From: Anaeromicropila herbilytica
GTDB taxonomy: Bacteria > Bacillota > Clostridia > Lachnospirales > Lachnospiraceae
DNA: 64,000 nucleotides
Direction of reading: 5' to 3'
NCBI RefSeq assembly: GCF_016591975.1
Contig: NZ_AP024169.1
Span: 4,599,001 to 4,663,000 of the forward strand
In this document: positions 25,959 to 33,132 of the stretch, one piece after another
Layout of the letters: each line of letters starts with the position of its first letter
Numbering within the stretch: the stretch's first letter is position 1
Translations under genes and position numbers: made by a program
The notes under the pieces: model-generated
The model's database searches: none
Seen by the model: the letters and a program-made list of their open reading frames with translations, nothing else
What the model was told of the DNA's origin: nothing

Positions 25959-26906
25959 ATGATTTTAAATGAAGTTTCATTAACATATGAGCCTTTTTGT
26001 AAGACAATACAAGATGCTCATAATATAATGCAAATTTTTATAAACACTTATATTGAATATGAAAAAATCAATGGTGCAGAAGAATTTTTTTATACTTATG
26101 AATTTCACAATATTATATTTACCGACTCTTATACCATTCATAATTGGTTACAAGATAAATCAGTAGAAAAAAGGTATAAAGACAAATTTCGAAGTATAAT
26201 AAATAGAGGTCATTTCGTCAATGCTCAAGATTATGTTGATAGTGAAGTATATATAAATTCAAATGACCTCAAAATAAAATCTGTTGGTTGTTTAATTGCT
26301 CATGAAAATAATTCATTTGTAGTTAGTTTTTGTTTTAATCCTCTATGGAATCATGCTTCGCTACCTGCAGAATACATTTATATTATTGATGATGATTTTA
26401 AAAATGAGAACATAAGTATACCAAATATTTCGGAGTTTAGTCATATTAATTTACTACCTGAAAAACTTCTTTTACCCCAAAATATCGTAATTTCTTCTCC
26501 ACACGATTTATGGATAAATAGATATCTACTATTTCCAAATTTAATTTTATGCGATTGTGTTGAAAAGCAATTAGATTGTTTCAATGATAGTTTAAGACTA
26601 TCTCAAGTAATTAAGCGACTTTCAATACTTGATAATTACTTTAAAAAATATGATGGAACGTTTGACAGAGAAGCTTTGGGGCACAATGCACGCGACGAAT
26701 CTGAATCTGTAAAAACTTCAGCACATTTAAGCTCCTATCGATATTTTAAGGCTCCAGATGGAGATTATACATATTTTTACTGGCACATAAGTTTTGGAGG
26801 TCAATTTCCTGGACGAATTCATTTCCTTCCATCACCTTCATACAAAAAAGGTATTATTGGATACATTGGCAAGCATCTACCTACCAGCAAATTTAGTACT
26901 ATATAG
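25959..26906 (+). CDS. Unknown protein of the DUF262/DUF3696 cassette
   Basis: A 315-residue soluble protein with no recognised domain in residues 1-210. The C-terminal 75 residues show conserved-looking blocks: TFDREALGHNARDESES, SYRYFKAPDGDYTYFYWHIS, FPGRIHFLPS and IGYIGKHLPT. The pattern of a polar H-I-S strand, R-I-H-F and G-Y-I-G-K-H-L at the very end resembles a C-terminal module I associate with defence-island proteins, but I cannot name a family. It starts 15 bp after the ATPase with GGAGGGG upstream, so it belongs to the operon. It may be the effector or a target-recognition subunit. A terminator follows. Confidence 0.6.
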   Translation: MILNEVSLTYEPFCKTIQDAHNIMQIFINTYIEYEKINGAEEFFYTYEFHNIIFTDSYTIHNWLQDKSVEKRYKDKFRSIINRGHFVNAQDYVDSEVYINSNDLKIKSVGCLIAHENNSFVVSFCFNPLWNHASLPAEYIYIIDDDFKNENISIPNISEFSHINLLPEKLLLPQNIVISSPHDLWINRYLLFPNLILCDCVEKQLDCFNDSLRLSQVIKRLSILDNYFKKYDGTFDREALGHNARDESESVKTSAHLSSYRYFKAPDGDYTYFYWHISFGGQFPGRIHFLPSPSYKKGIIGYIGKHLPTSKFSTI

Positions 26907-26933
26907 GTATCAAAAAGGTATCCACTCCAAAGA

Positions 26934-26975
26934 AAAGCCCCAAGAATCGCGTAAATACACCATTCTTGGGGCTTT
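26934..26975. terminator. Strong terminator beside the left attachment site
   Basis: AAAGCCCCAAGAAT (26934-26947) and ATTCTTGGGGCTTT (26962-26975) form a perfect 14-bp stem with a T-rich flank on each strand. On the minus strand it directly follows the GAGTTTGAATAG att core, so it is probably the original guaA terminator displaced by insertion; it also ends the DUF262 operon. Confidence 0.85.
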
Positions 26976-26980
26976 GTTCT

Positions 26981-26992
26981 CTATTCAAACTC
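26981..26992 (-). other. Left attachment core (copy of guaA 3' end)
   Basis: GAGTTTGAATAG on the minus strand, identical to the final codons of guaA including the TAG. A hairpin terminator follows it on that strand, as at guaA itself. Confidence 0.65.
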
Positions 26993-27094
26993 TTGCCGGG
27001 CATTTTACCACAGCTCGCCAAATGCTGATAAATGACGGTTCCTGGTATATCTATTCCATGAAATGTTACGCTTTTCGCATTATTTTTAATTCTT

Positions 27095-27116
27095 TTAGTA
27101 GCAGAATAGTAGCAGA
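27095..27116 (+). repeat. Left integrase arm-type repeat
   Basis: Two TAGTAGCA units separated by 4 bases, 103 bp inside the left core. The near-identical partner is at 49682-49703 in the same orientation. Tn916-like integrases bind comparable direct repeats. Apart from the terminator, core and this repeat, the gap 26907-27259 shows nothing. Confidence 0.6.
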
Positions 27117-27259
27117 CTTTTAACTTCTAAAGATTGATATAATCTACTTTTTATTATTCACTAGGCAATTGTTCCTTGTGGCTTACGAGTCACAAGAACC
27201 ATTGCTATTACAAAGAGAATTATCGCGACACTGTCGCGACTTTTTGAAAGGAGTTTGCT

Positions 27260-27622
27260 ATGAGCAATCAACATAAAAACCCAACCATAAGTTTCCGTGT
27301 ATCTGAATATGAACGAAAAGCTATTGAAGCACGTATCCTTGCCAGCGGTATGATGAAGAAGGATTACTTTGTTCGTTCTTGCATCTATAATCGAATCTGT
27401 GTTGTTGGCAAGAAAGAAACGATATATCCATTGGTTGAAGTCCTAAAAAAATTATATCTACAACTTTATTCCATGCATGCTGCTTTTACTAACGATACTG
27501 CGACTACGTTTCCAACCTCCGAGGAAATCTCGACACTTCAAACCGAATACGAGATTGCACTAAAAGCTATTATTGATATGCTTGATGGTGCCAAGTATCT
27601 CTGGGAAGGGAGAATGTCATGA
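27260..27622 (+). CDS. Ribbon-helix-helix mobilization-type protein
   Basis: A 120-residue paralogue of the protein at 20923-21291. It shares HKNPTISFRVSEYERKAIEA, ASGMMKKDYFVRSCIYN, VVGKKETIYPLVE and the terminal AKYLWEG. The N-terminal strand-helix-helix is a ribbon-helix-helix DNA-binding fold of MobC-like type, followed by a helical region. GAAAGGAG precedes the ATG. It overlaps the following gene by four bases (ATGA). It is the outermost gene at the left end of the IME, transcribed inward, and could act at the element end or in regulation; the exact role is not known. Confidence 0.7.
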   Translation: MSNQHKNPTISFRVSEYERKAIEARILASGMMKKDYFVRSCIYNRICVVGKKETIYPLVEVLKKLYLQLYSMHAAFTNDTATTFPTSEEISTLQTEYEIALKAIIDMLDGAKYLWEGRMS

Positions 27623-27870
27623 ATGACTTTAACTTTCAATTTGCTATGTACAATCCAATAACTGATACTGTAGAAGTTAATAATGGAACTGGTACTGCTC
27701 TCTTTATCCGTTGCAAAGATTTTAATTCGACTGTCATGTTTGATGATCCAAATGATGTTGTTTATTTGTATCATCTGGCTGAGGAACAGCCACTGGCATA
27801 TGCTAAATTTGCATTATCTGATGATGGATTGCAGGAATATGTGGATGCTATGAATTGGTTTAATTATTGA
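27619..27870 (+). CDS. Small acidic protein of unknown function
   Basis: An 83-residue acidic protein (MNDFNFQFAMYNPITDTVEV ... DGLQEYVDAMNWFNY). It overlaps the RHH gene by four bases, so the two are translationally coupled. It has beta-strand-like alternation and a helical end, and no signal peptide or known motif. Its position suggests an accessory protein of the RHH regulator; no function can be assigned. Confidence 0.65.
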   Translation: MNDFNFQFAMYNPITDTVEVNNGTGTALFIRCKDFNSTVMFDDPNDVVYLYHLAEEQPLAYAKFALSDDGLQEYVDAMNWFNY

Positions 27871-27923
27871 TTTAGTTACTTTGTAAACTGAACTGCATTT
27901 TCTCAGCTTATAATATTATTTTG

Positions 27924-27973
27924 TTTATCGCTCATTTTATCGCTCAGTTTATCAAGCAATAAAACGAGCGATA
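27924..27973. repeat. TTATCGCTCA repeats and dyad
   Basis: TTTATCGCTCA occurs at 27924 and TTTATCGCTCA again at 27937, followed by TTTATCAAGC, with the inverted GAGCGATA at 27966-27973. A related TATCGCTCA occurs at 22822. It could be a regulator site or a weak terminator between converging genes. Confidence 0.35.
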
Positions 27974-28073
27974 TTTTAAGAGTTTCTCAGCACTATCTTT
28001 GAAGTCTACTTTTTATCTTTGATGAATCATAATTTAAAAAAGAAAATCAAATCACTTCATTTAAAAAGATAAA

Positions 28074-28805
28074 CTATTTACAATTCTCATTATACCAATT
28101 ATTCATAACAGTATTCACAAAATTTCCTTGATAGCGAGTAACTCCATCAACTTTTATTTCAGATAAAAAAGCTTTATTATCGTCAGAAAGATTGTTATAT
28201 ATTGTATATGTAAGAAGTATTGGTTTTATACCATCACGCCCAGCACTATTTGCCAGATGACATGCATCATTCACAACATCACCCATCCAAATTACATCAT
28301 TAATTTCACTTCCAGAATATCCTGCTTTTATCATTAAAGCTCGTCCATAGTTAGCACCTATACCAACTTCAATTTTTCCATATTTCTTCTTATCGTATTT
28401 ATAATTAAGAATTTTGACTAAAGAATTTAACTTTCCTATAACAGTAAAAACAGTTGCTATATCGGATTTACTTGGTGTTTCAAATACACCCCATACACAA
28501 TCACCATTAATGTTCACCTCTTTACAGATATCTTTTTCATTCATAATCGCAACGCATTCTGATAAAAAGCTTCGATACTTCTTTGCCAACGTTGGTCTTT
28601 TATTTTCGTCCGTCATATCTGATGAACCCACAATATCAATAAAAACCGATGTGACGTACATATAGTAACCATTGGTAAATGTAAGTTCCTCTCTTGACGG
28701 TATTTCTTTTACATCCTCGTAATTATCATTACTTGCATCCAGAATATCATCAATTCTTTCTGCACTTTTTTCTACGTCGTATGTAATTGAGTGATTTGCT
28801 TCCAT
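28074..28805 (-). CDS. Pycsar-type nucleotide cyclase (second, short cyclase)
   Basis: A 243-residue class III-type nucleotidyl cyclase domain. The first metal-binding aspartate lies in VFIDIVGSSDMT (~residue 57), the second in EVNINGDCVWGVF (~100). GIGANYGRALMIKAG and VIWMGDVVNDACHLANSAGR (~180) supply the remaining strands and the active-site asparagine. All key positions appear intact. The G-D-x-x-W-G-V-F and I-W-M-G-D-x-V-N patterns fit the pyrimidine cyclases (PycC) of Pycsar anti-phage systems. It starts nine bases after the TM effector gene and closes a four-gene operon that already contains another cyclase. Whether it makes cCMP, cUMP or another nucleotide cannot be decided by eye. 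Confidence 0.85.
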   Translation of the reverse strand: MEANHSITYDVEKSAERIDDILDASNDNYEDVKEIPSREELTFTNGYYMYVTSVFIDIVGSSDMTDENKRPTLAKKYRSFLSECVAIMNEKDICKEVNINGDCVWGVFETPSKSDIATVFTVIGKLNSLVKILNYKYDKKKYGKIEVGIGANYGRALMIKAGYSGSEINDVIWMGDVVNDACHLANSAGRDGIKPILLTYTIYNNLSDDNKAFLSEIKVDGVTRYQGNFVNTVMNNWYNENCK

Positions 28806-28814
28806 AATATCTCC

Positions 28815-29339
28815 CTAAATAATATTAAATACTACTGCTCCAAAACATAATGCTGTAGCAATGATTAACCAGAATATTCCTGCATTATAAAATTTCATTT
28901 TCTTTGTACAAATTTCTGCATTAGTATGTACCTGTTCCAACAAATCCTTTGTTAATTCTTTTTTATCCATATTCATTGTTTTTGACTTAAAATCATTTAG
29001 ATCTATTGACGCTATTGTTCCAAAGAACATAACTGATTTTTTTCCTGACTTATTTTTTGTTCTTGCTTTTATTGCCAAAAACATAAACATAATCGATAAA
29101 AAACTTGCAGTATATAATGCAATCACCCAGATAGCCTTAACAACCATACAAGTTGTGACTTTATCTTCTCTTAATATTTCTGATAATACAGCAGGTGATC
29201 CGTTAACAAATATAAATCCAATAAGAGCAGCAACAAAAGCTAATGCAAAAGATGTTTTTGCGTCTACATTATTAATCCAGCTGTTGATCAAATCCAAGGT
29301 ATGATATGCATCATCCTTTGTGTACTTTTCATCATCCAT
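28815..29339 (-). CDS. Pycsar TM effector (PycTM-like)
   Basis: A 174-residue membrane protein. It starts with a helix typical of the family (AYHTLDLINSWINNVDAKTS) and has three transmembrane segments: FALAFVAALIGFIFV, VKAIWVIALYTASFLSIMFM and FWLIIATALCFGAVVFNII. Between the second and third lies MFFGTIASIDLNDF ... LTKDLLEQVHTNAEICTKKM, the conserved cytosolic block of the Pycsar effector domain. In studied systems cyclic-pyrimidine binding by this protein damages the membrane and stops growth. It overlaps the upstream cyclase gene by eight bases and precedes the second cyclase by nine, so all are made from one transcript. Confidence 0.88.
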   Translation of the reverse strand: MDDEKYTKDDAYHTLDLINSWINNVDAKTSFALAFVAALIGFIFVNGSPAVLSEILREDKVTTCMVVKAIWVIALYTASFLSIMFMFLAIKARTKNKSGKKSVMFFGTIASIDLNDFKSKTMNMDKKELTKDLLEQVHTNAEICTKKMKFYNAGIFWLIIATALCFGAVVFNII

Positions 29340-30678
29340 AATATTTATTCACCTCATCATAGTATGTTTGAAAACTTTCTTTATCAACATTTATGTCACT
29401 TTCCATTCGTCGATTTATATCGTATCTCAAATCCCAAATCAAATTATTTTCTTTAGCCCATTTTAAAGTATTGGTTTGGGTATTCACCCAACTTGCTTCA
29501 TTTGCCATAAAGCTGAGCTCATGAAAAGCATTTTTGTACATTCCAATCCTATCGTATATTGGTGAGAGACAATATGATATTCCTTTTCGTATTTCAGATT
29601 CTGATTTACCAAGATTTTTACCAAGTCTATAATAATTTTCAATAATAAATATCCAGTAATCAGTATCTTCTTTTTTTACTATATGGTCATTATTAAACGC
29701 TTCATGTATAATATCGTATAAACTGTTATAAGCATCCCATTGAATACTTCTTATTTCTTCTTTTTCTTTCTTGAGTTTTTCCTCTTTAATTGTAAGCTCT
29801 TTCTCTTTATTAAAAAGTTTATTCTGTAATTCTTCTATAGCCTTTATTCCATCTGAAATCTGCTCTGCATTATCCTGACGACTTACATTGTCTTCTTCAA
29901 TTTTTACAACAGCTCCCAGTTCTTTTGCATAATCAAGATAAAAGTCTTTTATTGAATATCCTTTATATGGTTTCTTCCCTTTGTACTTAGTTACTTTCGA
30001 CCATGAATCTACTTTTAATTCAGATGCCAGCCCTTTATAGGAATTTTCAGATATAAATATTTCTCCACCATCTGTAAGATCTGAATACTTACTTGCATAA
30101 TTAGTTGCATTACCTACCCAAACGAAACTAATTTCATTTTCCTTTGTATTGTCACTCTCAACTCCGTACATTCCAGCTTTTGTAACAAGAATTTTTCCAT
30201 AGTCAATTCCTATTCCACATTCAATTACTTTTCCGTTTACATTATTTTTCAAATGTATATTCAAACTATAATCAAGTAACGTCTGCATACATCTTGCAGC
30301 ATTAACTGCTTTATTTGTTCCTGTTTCAGCAATATTTCCATTGGCATCATAGGTATCTTTAAAAATACCCATAATTCTATCTCCCATAAATTGCCTTGTA
30401 ACCCCATCATTCTTACGAACACAATCAACTGCCATACGCATAAATGATCGATATATCTTTACCATACTCTTAGAATTACTATTCTCTGTCAAATATGTCG
30501 ATTTTCTAATATCAATAAACAGTATTGCCGCCATCATTGAATATGTTTTATTATTATCCTCCATATCATCTAAAACAGGTGGAAACTGTAATTTATCTTC
30601 AATAACTGAAACCTCTTGTTCTGTTATGGTCTTAAGCCTTTGATCAATCGTTTCGAACTCCGCTTGTGTTATCAACAA
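29332..30678 (-). CDS. Pycsar-type nucleotide cyclase with long coiled-coil C-terminus
   Basis: A 448-residue protein. Residues ~45-240 form a cyclase domain: AAILFIDIRKSTYLT carries the first metal aspartate, FMGDRIMGIFKD the second, and GIGIDYGKILVTKAG plus FVWVGNATNYASKY the remaining active-site strands. Residues ~275-330 are a charged coiled coil (EELQNKLFNKEKELTIKEEK), and the last 120 residues are helical, possibly a sensor. No ATG fits; a TTG lies four bases after GGGAGGAG and is taken as start. Second gene of the operon, after the PD-(D/E)XK protein and overlapping the TM effector gene. Confidence 0.85.
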   Translation of the reverse strand: MLITQAEFETIDQRLKTITEQEVSVIEDKLQFPPVLDDMEDNNKTYSMMAAILFIDIRKSTYLTENSNSKSMVKIYRSFMRMAVDCVRKNDGVTRQFMGDRIMGIFKDTYDANGNIAETGTNKAVNAARCMQTLLDYSLNIHLKNNVNGKVIECGIGIDYGKILVTKAGMYGVESDNTKENEISFVWVGNATNYASKYSDLTDGGEIFISENSYKGLASELKVDSWSKVTKYKGKKPYKGYSIKDFYLDYAKELGAVVKIEEDNVSRQDNAEQISDGIKAIEELQNKLFNKEKELTIKEEKLKKEKEEIRSIQWDAYNSLYDIIHEAFNNDHIVKKEDTDYWIFIIENYYRLGKNLGKSESEIRKGISYCLSPIYDRIGMYKNAFHELSFMANEASWVNTQTNTLKWAKENNLIWDLRYDINRRMESDINVDKESFQTYYDEVNKYYG

Positions 30679-30713
30679 ATATCTCCTCCCTCAATTTATT
30701 TTCAATACCTATT

Positions 30714-31466
30714 CTAATGTTTTACTATCACTACTTTTATATCATCTCCAGCATTTTCAATATCCCTTCTAAATTCCACCTCATCCCTTATAACCCCTAA
30801 GTCATATACGACAAACATCTGTCTTTCATAATTTTTGCCATAGGCTGTTATATCAGCATTAATCTCTTCAATTATGCGTGATTTTTTCCCATCACGAAGA
30901 AGTTTTACCTCAATACATAAATTCAATTTAGGAACTATAAAATCAGGAATATATTCTTTTCCTGAAAATTCAAACTTTCCACACTCTCTATCATAATCAA
31001 TTCCTTTAATCCAGCCTCTTCCTACAAATAAATTTTCAATTGCATTCTGTACTAATATTTCCTTATCTGGTTTATCAAAAACCACTGCTCTTAATTTTGT
31101 TTTCAGGAAATTATCAAGATTAGTAAATTCATCATCTGCAAAATCTGTTTCAACCTCTAAATATGACAATACAAATCCTATATTTAATAATACCGATTCA
31201 ACAATTTGACGTTGTATTGGCCATAAACTGTCCCCCCACCCCGGCATTTGCTCAACATCAAATGTTACAAATGTTCTTGAATCAATCTCTAATACATCAG
31301 TAACGTTTTTAGCTAACCCATTATATTGAACTGCATACATTTTAAATGATGAAAATCTTCCAGATTCCATTGTTGAGGTATCATTCAATGTTCTCTCAAC
31401 AGAATTTTTTAATGTTTTACATTGAGAAATTAGCATTTTAATATAATTGCTTTTTTCTATATTCAT
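30714..31466 (-). CDS. PD-(D/E)XK nuclease-like protein
   Basis: A 250-residue protein. The C-terminal half contains KEYIPDFIVPKLNLCIEVKL, that is, PD followed by E-V-K at the right spacing for a PD-(D/E)XK active site. Then comes INADITAYGKNYERQMFVVY, a helix-strand pair common in restriction-like folds. The first ~125 residues are helical and unrecognised. It begins the operon with the two cyclases and the TM effector, 35 bp upstream of the first cyclase, which suggests a joint role in defence. It may be a separate nuclease effector, a sensor, or an independent gene. A perfect hairpin lies upstream at 31520. Confidence 0.75.
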   Translation of the reverse strand: MNIEKSNYIKMLISQCKTLKNSVERTLNDTSTMESGRFSSFKMYAVQYNGLAKNVTDVLEIDSRTFVTFDVEQMPGWGDSLWPIQRQIVESVLLNIGFVLSYLEVETDFADDEFTNLDNFLKTKLRAVVFDKPDKEILVQNAIENLFVGRGWIKGIDYDRECGKFEFSGKEYIPDFIVPKLNLCIEVKLLRDGKKSRIIEEINADITAYGKNYERQMFVVYDLGVIRDEVEFRRDIENAGDDIKVVIVKH

Positions 31467-31519
31467 TCATACACCTCACGCCTTCTTTTTCTTTTCTCTT
31501 CATAAACAACTACTCCACC

Positions 31520-31561
31520 TTACAATATGTTCCCGACATTTCTGTCGGGAACATATTGTAA
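31520..31561. repeat. Perfect 19-bp hairpin between the two defence operons
   Basis: TTACAATATGTTCCCGACA (31520-31538) and its exact complement (31543-31561) surround the tetraloop TTTC. It lies in the 154-bp gap between the AlbA_2 gene and the nuclease gene. There is no T-run on either side, so it is not a classical terminator; it may be an attenuator, processing site or repressor-binding palindrome. Confidence 0.75.
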
Positions 31562-31620
31562 TTACATCCATTTGTTTTCTAGATTTAGCTGTCTAATTTC
31601 GGTCCGTAATGAATAATAAA

Positions 31621-33132
31621 CTACAATTTCTTGTAACATCTTCCTTTAGTCACACCATTATCAATGATTTTTCCGCCTGCAACCAATGCTCTCAACAATT
31701 CTTTTGTTCTTGTTTCTTTAACACCAAGAACCTCCACTAAATCGCTAGCTTTATACCACGTATCTAATCTCATAAATGTAAGTATCTGTTCATATTGCTC
31801 TTGTGTATTTTTCGTCACTTTTTTTCTGTCGCTTTTTTCTGTCGCCTTCTTTCTGTCGCTTTTTTCTGTCGCTTTCTTCGCTTGTTTTTTTCTAAATTCA
31901 AGCGTTAAAATCATTCTATCAGGATCAAATTGTTCCTCAATCGCTGGTTCAATCCATCCTTCATCTTCCCATACGTTAAAAATATTTGGAACTCCGCTTC
32001 CTGCACGTTCACCGATATTTATTAAATTGAACATCTTCATAAGAGTTTTATTACGAGGATCTGATACTCCACCTTTTCGCATTTGGTCTTTGCCTGTCCT
32101 GCTATAACCCGGATTTTCCATAATTATCTTATCTGGCTCTTTTCGAATAACTACACCTCTGACACCGTAAAAATCTGTATTTATAAGACAGTTTGCAAGT
32201 GCTTCTCTCAAAGCTTCATGCACTGGAGTGTCATCGATACGATCTCCTCCCTTAGTTTTAAACGGTACTTTTATATCCTTGGTAATTTTGTTATATACCC
32301 TAAAGTAAAAATCGCATATATTACCTGACCATTCACCAGAACTTGACTGTAATCTATCTGTCCAACGAATCGTAGGGTCGAGTACTTCTCTATAATCTAA
32401 AAAATATTCTGGGAAATGTCGCACAATGTTATACTCGTTTCCGAACATCAGCATACCTGCTGCTGTTGGATGCAGCTGTTTATCCACATCAGATATGGCT
32501 GCTGCACCAATGCTGCGAAGATACTCTGTATCATCTAATCTTTCAAATGGATGTCCAGCTTTTAATGTTCTATGGCGATTTCTGTATCCCTGAATTGTTT
32601 CTTTATTCAAATCTTCCATCAACGCATCATCTAAGACTTCCATATCCATTGTGTTATCTGTCTGGTCACGCAACATGGCTTTTACTTGAAGTCTTGTGCA
32701 ATGATAATCACCTGAATGATCCCTTCTGAAAGTTCCGCCAAACATATTGTTATTAATAAATACAGGCTTTTGTTCACGTTTTGCCATTGGAACATAAATC
32801 ACGATAATTAAATCTTCTCCGACTTCGTATACCTCCACATCATTTTCAGATAAGAGATTGATATTCACCTTCTGGCTGTTATGGATTAAATTCCAGAAAT
32901 TATCCAATAGCTTCTCTTTATCAGCTGCTTTTAACCCTGTCGTTTTCCAACTTTTATCATCCAGTTCTTTAATGCCCAGAATGATTACTCCACCATAAGT
33001 ATTTGCAAATGACGAATAAGACTCCCAGAGTGCAAGTGGAAGACCACCATTTGCTTTCTTTACCTCTCGGCGATTATCTTCCTTGTATGAATCAAACTTT
33101 GAAATGTCAAATAATTTACTCAATTTGTTCAC
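31621..33132 (-). CDS. AlbA_2/Schlafen-like ATP-binding protein
   Basis: A 503-residue protein. The N-terminal AlbA_2 domain (residues ~10-135) shows EVKKANGGLPLALWESYSSF and ANTYGGVIILGIKE, the Schlafen/AlbA nucleic-acid-binding core. The middle part has a HATPase_c_4-type ATP-binding region: EALREALANCLINTDFYGVR, FENPG-like MENPGYSRTG, and IGERAGSGVPNIFNVW. A linker with a repeated KKATEKSDR unit precedes a C-terminal winged helix (WYKASDLVEVLGVKETRTK). The GTG start overlaps the stop of the helicase gene (GTGA), so the two are coupled. Proteins of this group are often found beside type I restriction loci; the role is uncertain. Confidence 0.85.
   Translation of the reverse strand: MNKLSKLFDISKFDSYKEDNRREVKKANGGLPLALWESYSSFANTYGGVIILGIKELDDKSWKTTGLKAADKEKLLDNFWNLIHNSQKVNINLLSENDVEVYEVGEDLIIVIYVPMAKREQKPVFINNNMFGGTFRRDHSGDYHCTRLQVKAMLRDQTDNTMDMEVLDDALMEDLNKETIQGYRNRHRTLKAGHPFERLDDTEYLRSIGAAAISDVDKQLHPTAAGMLMFGNEYNIVRHFPEYFLDYREVLDPTIRWTDRLQSSSGEWSGNICDFYFRVYNKITKDIKVPFKTKGGDRIDDTPVHEALREALANCLINTDFYGVRGVVIRKEPDKIIMENPGYSRTGKDQMRKGGVSDPRNKTLMKMFNLINIGERAGSGVPNIFNVWEDEGWIEPAIEEQFDPDRMILTLEFRKKQAKKATEKSDRKKATEKSDRKKVTKNTQEQYEQILTFMRLDTWYKASDLVEVLGVKETRTKELLRALVAGGKIIDNGVTKGRCYKKL

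Noticed and set aside
26981..27120. Truncated second guaA copy beyond the left core
   Set aside because: Only 12 bases match exactly; the sequence further along the minus strand does not encode the GuaA C-terminus, so it is an attachment core and not a gene fragment.
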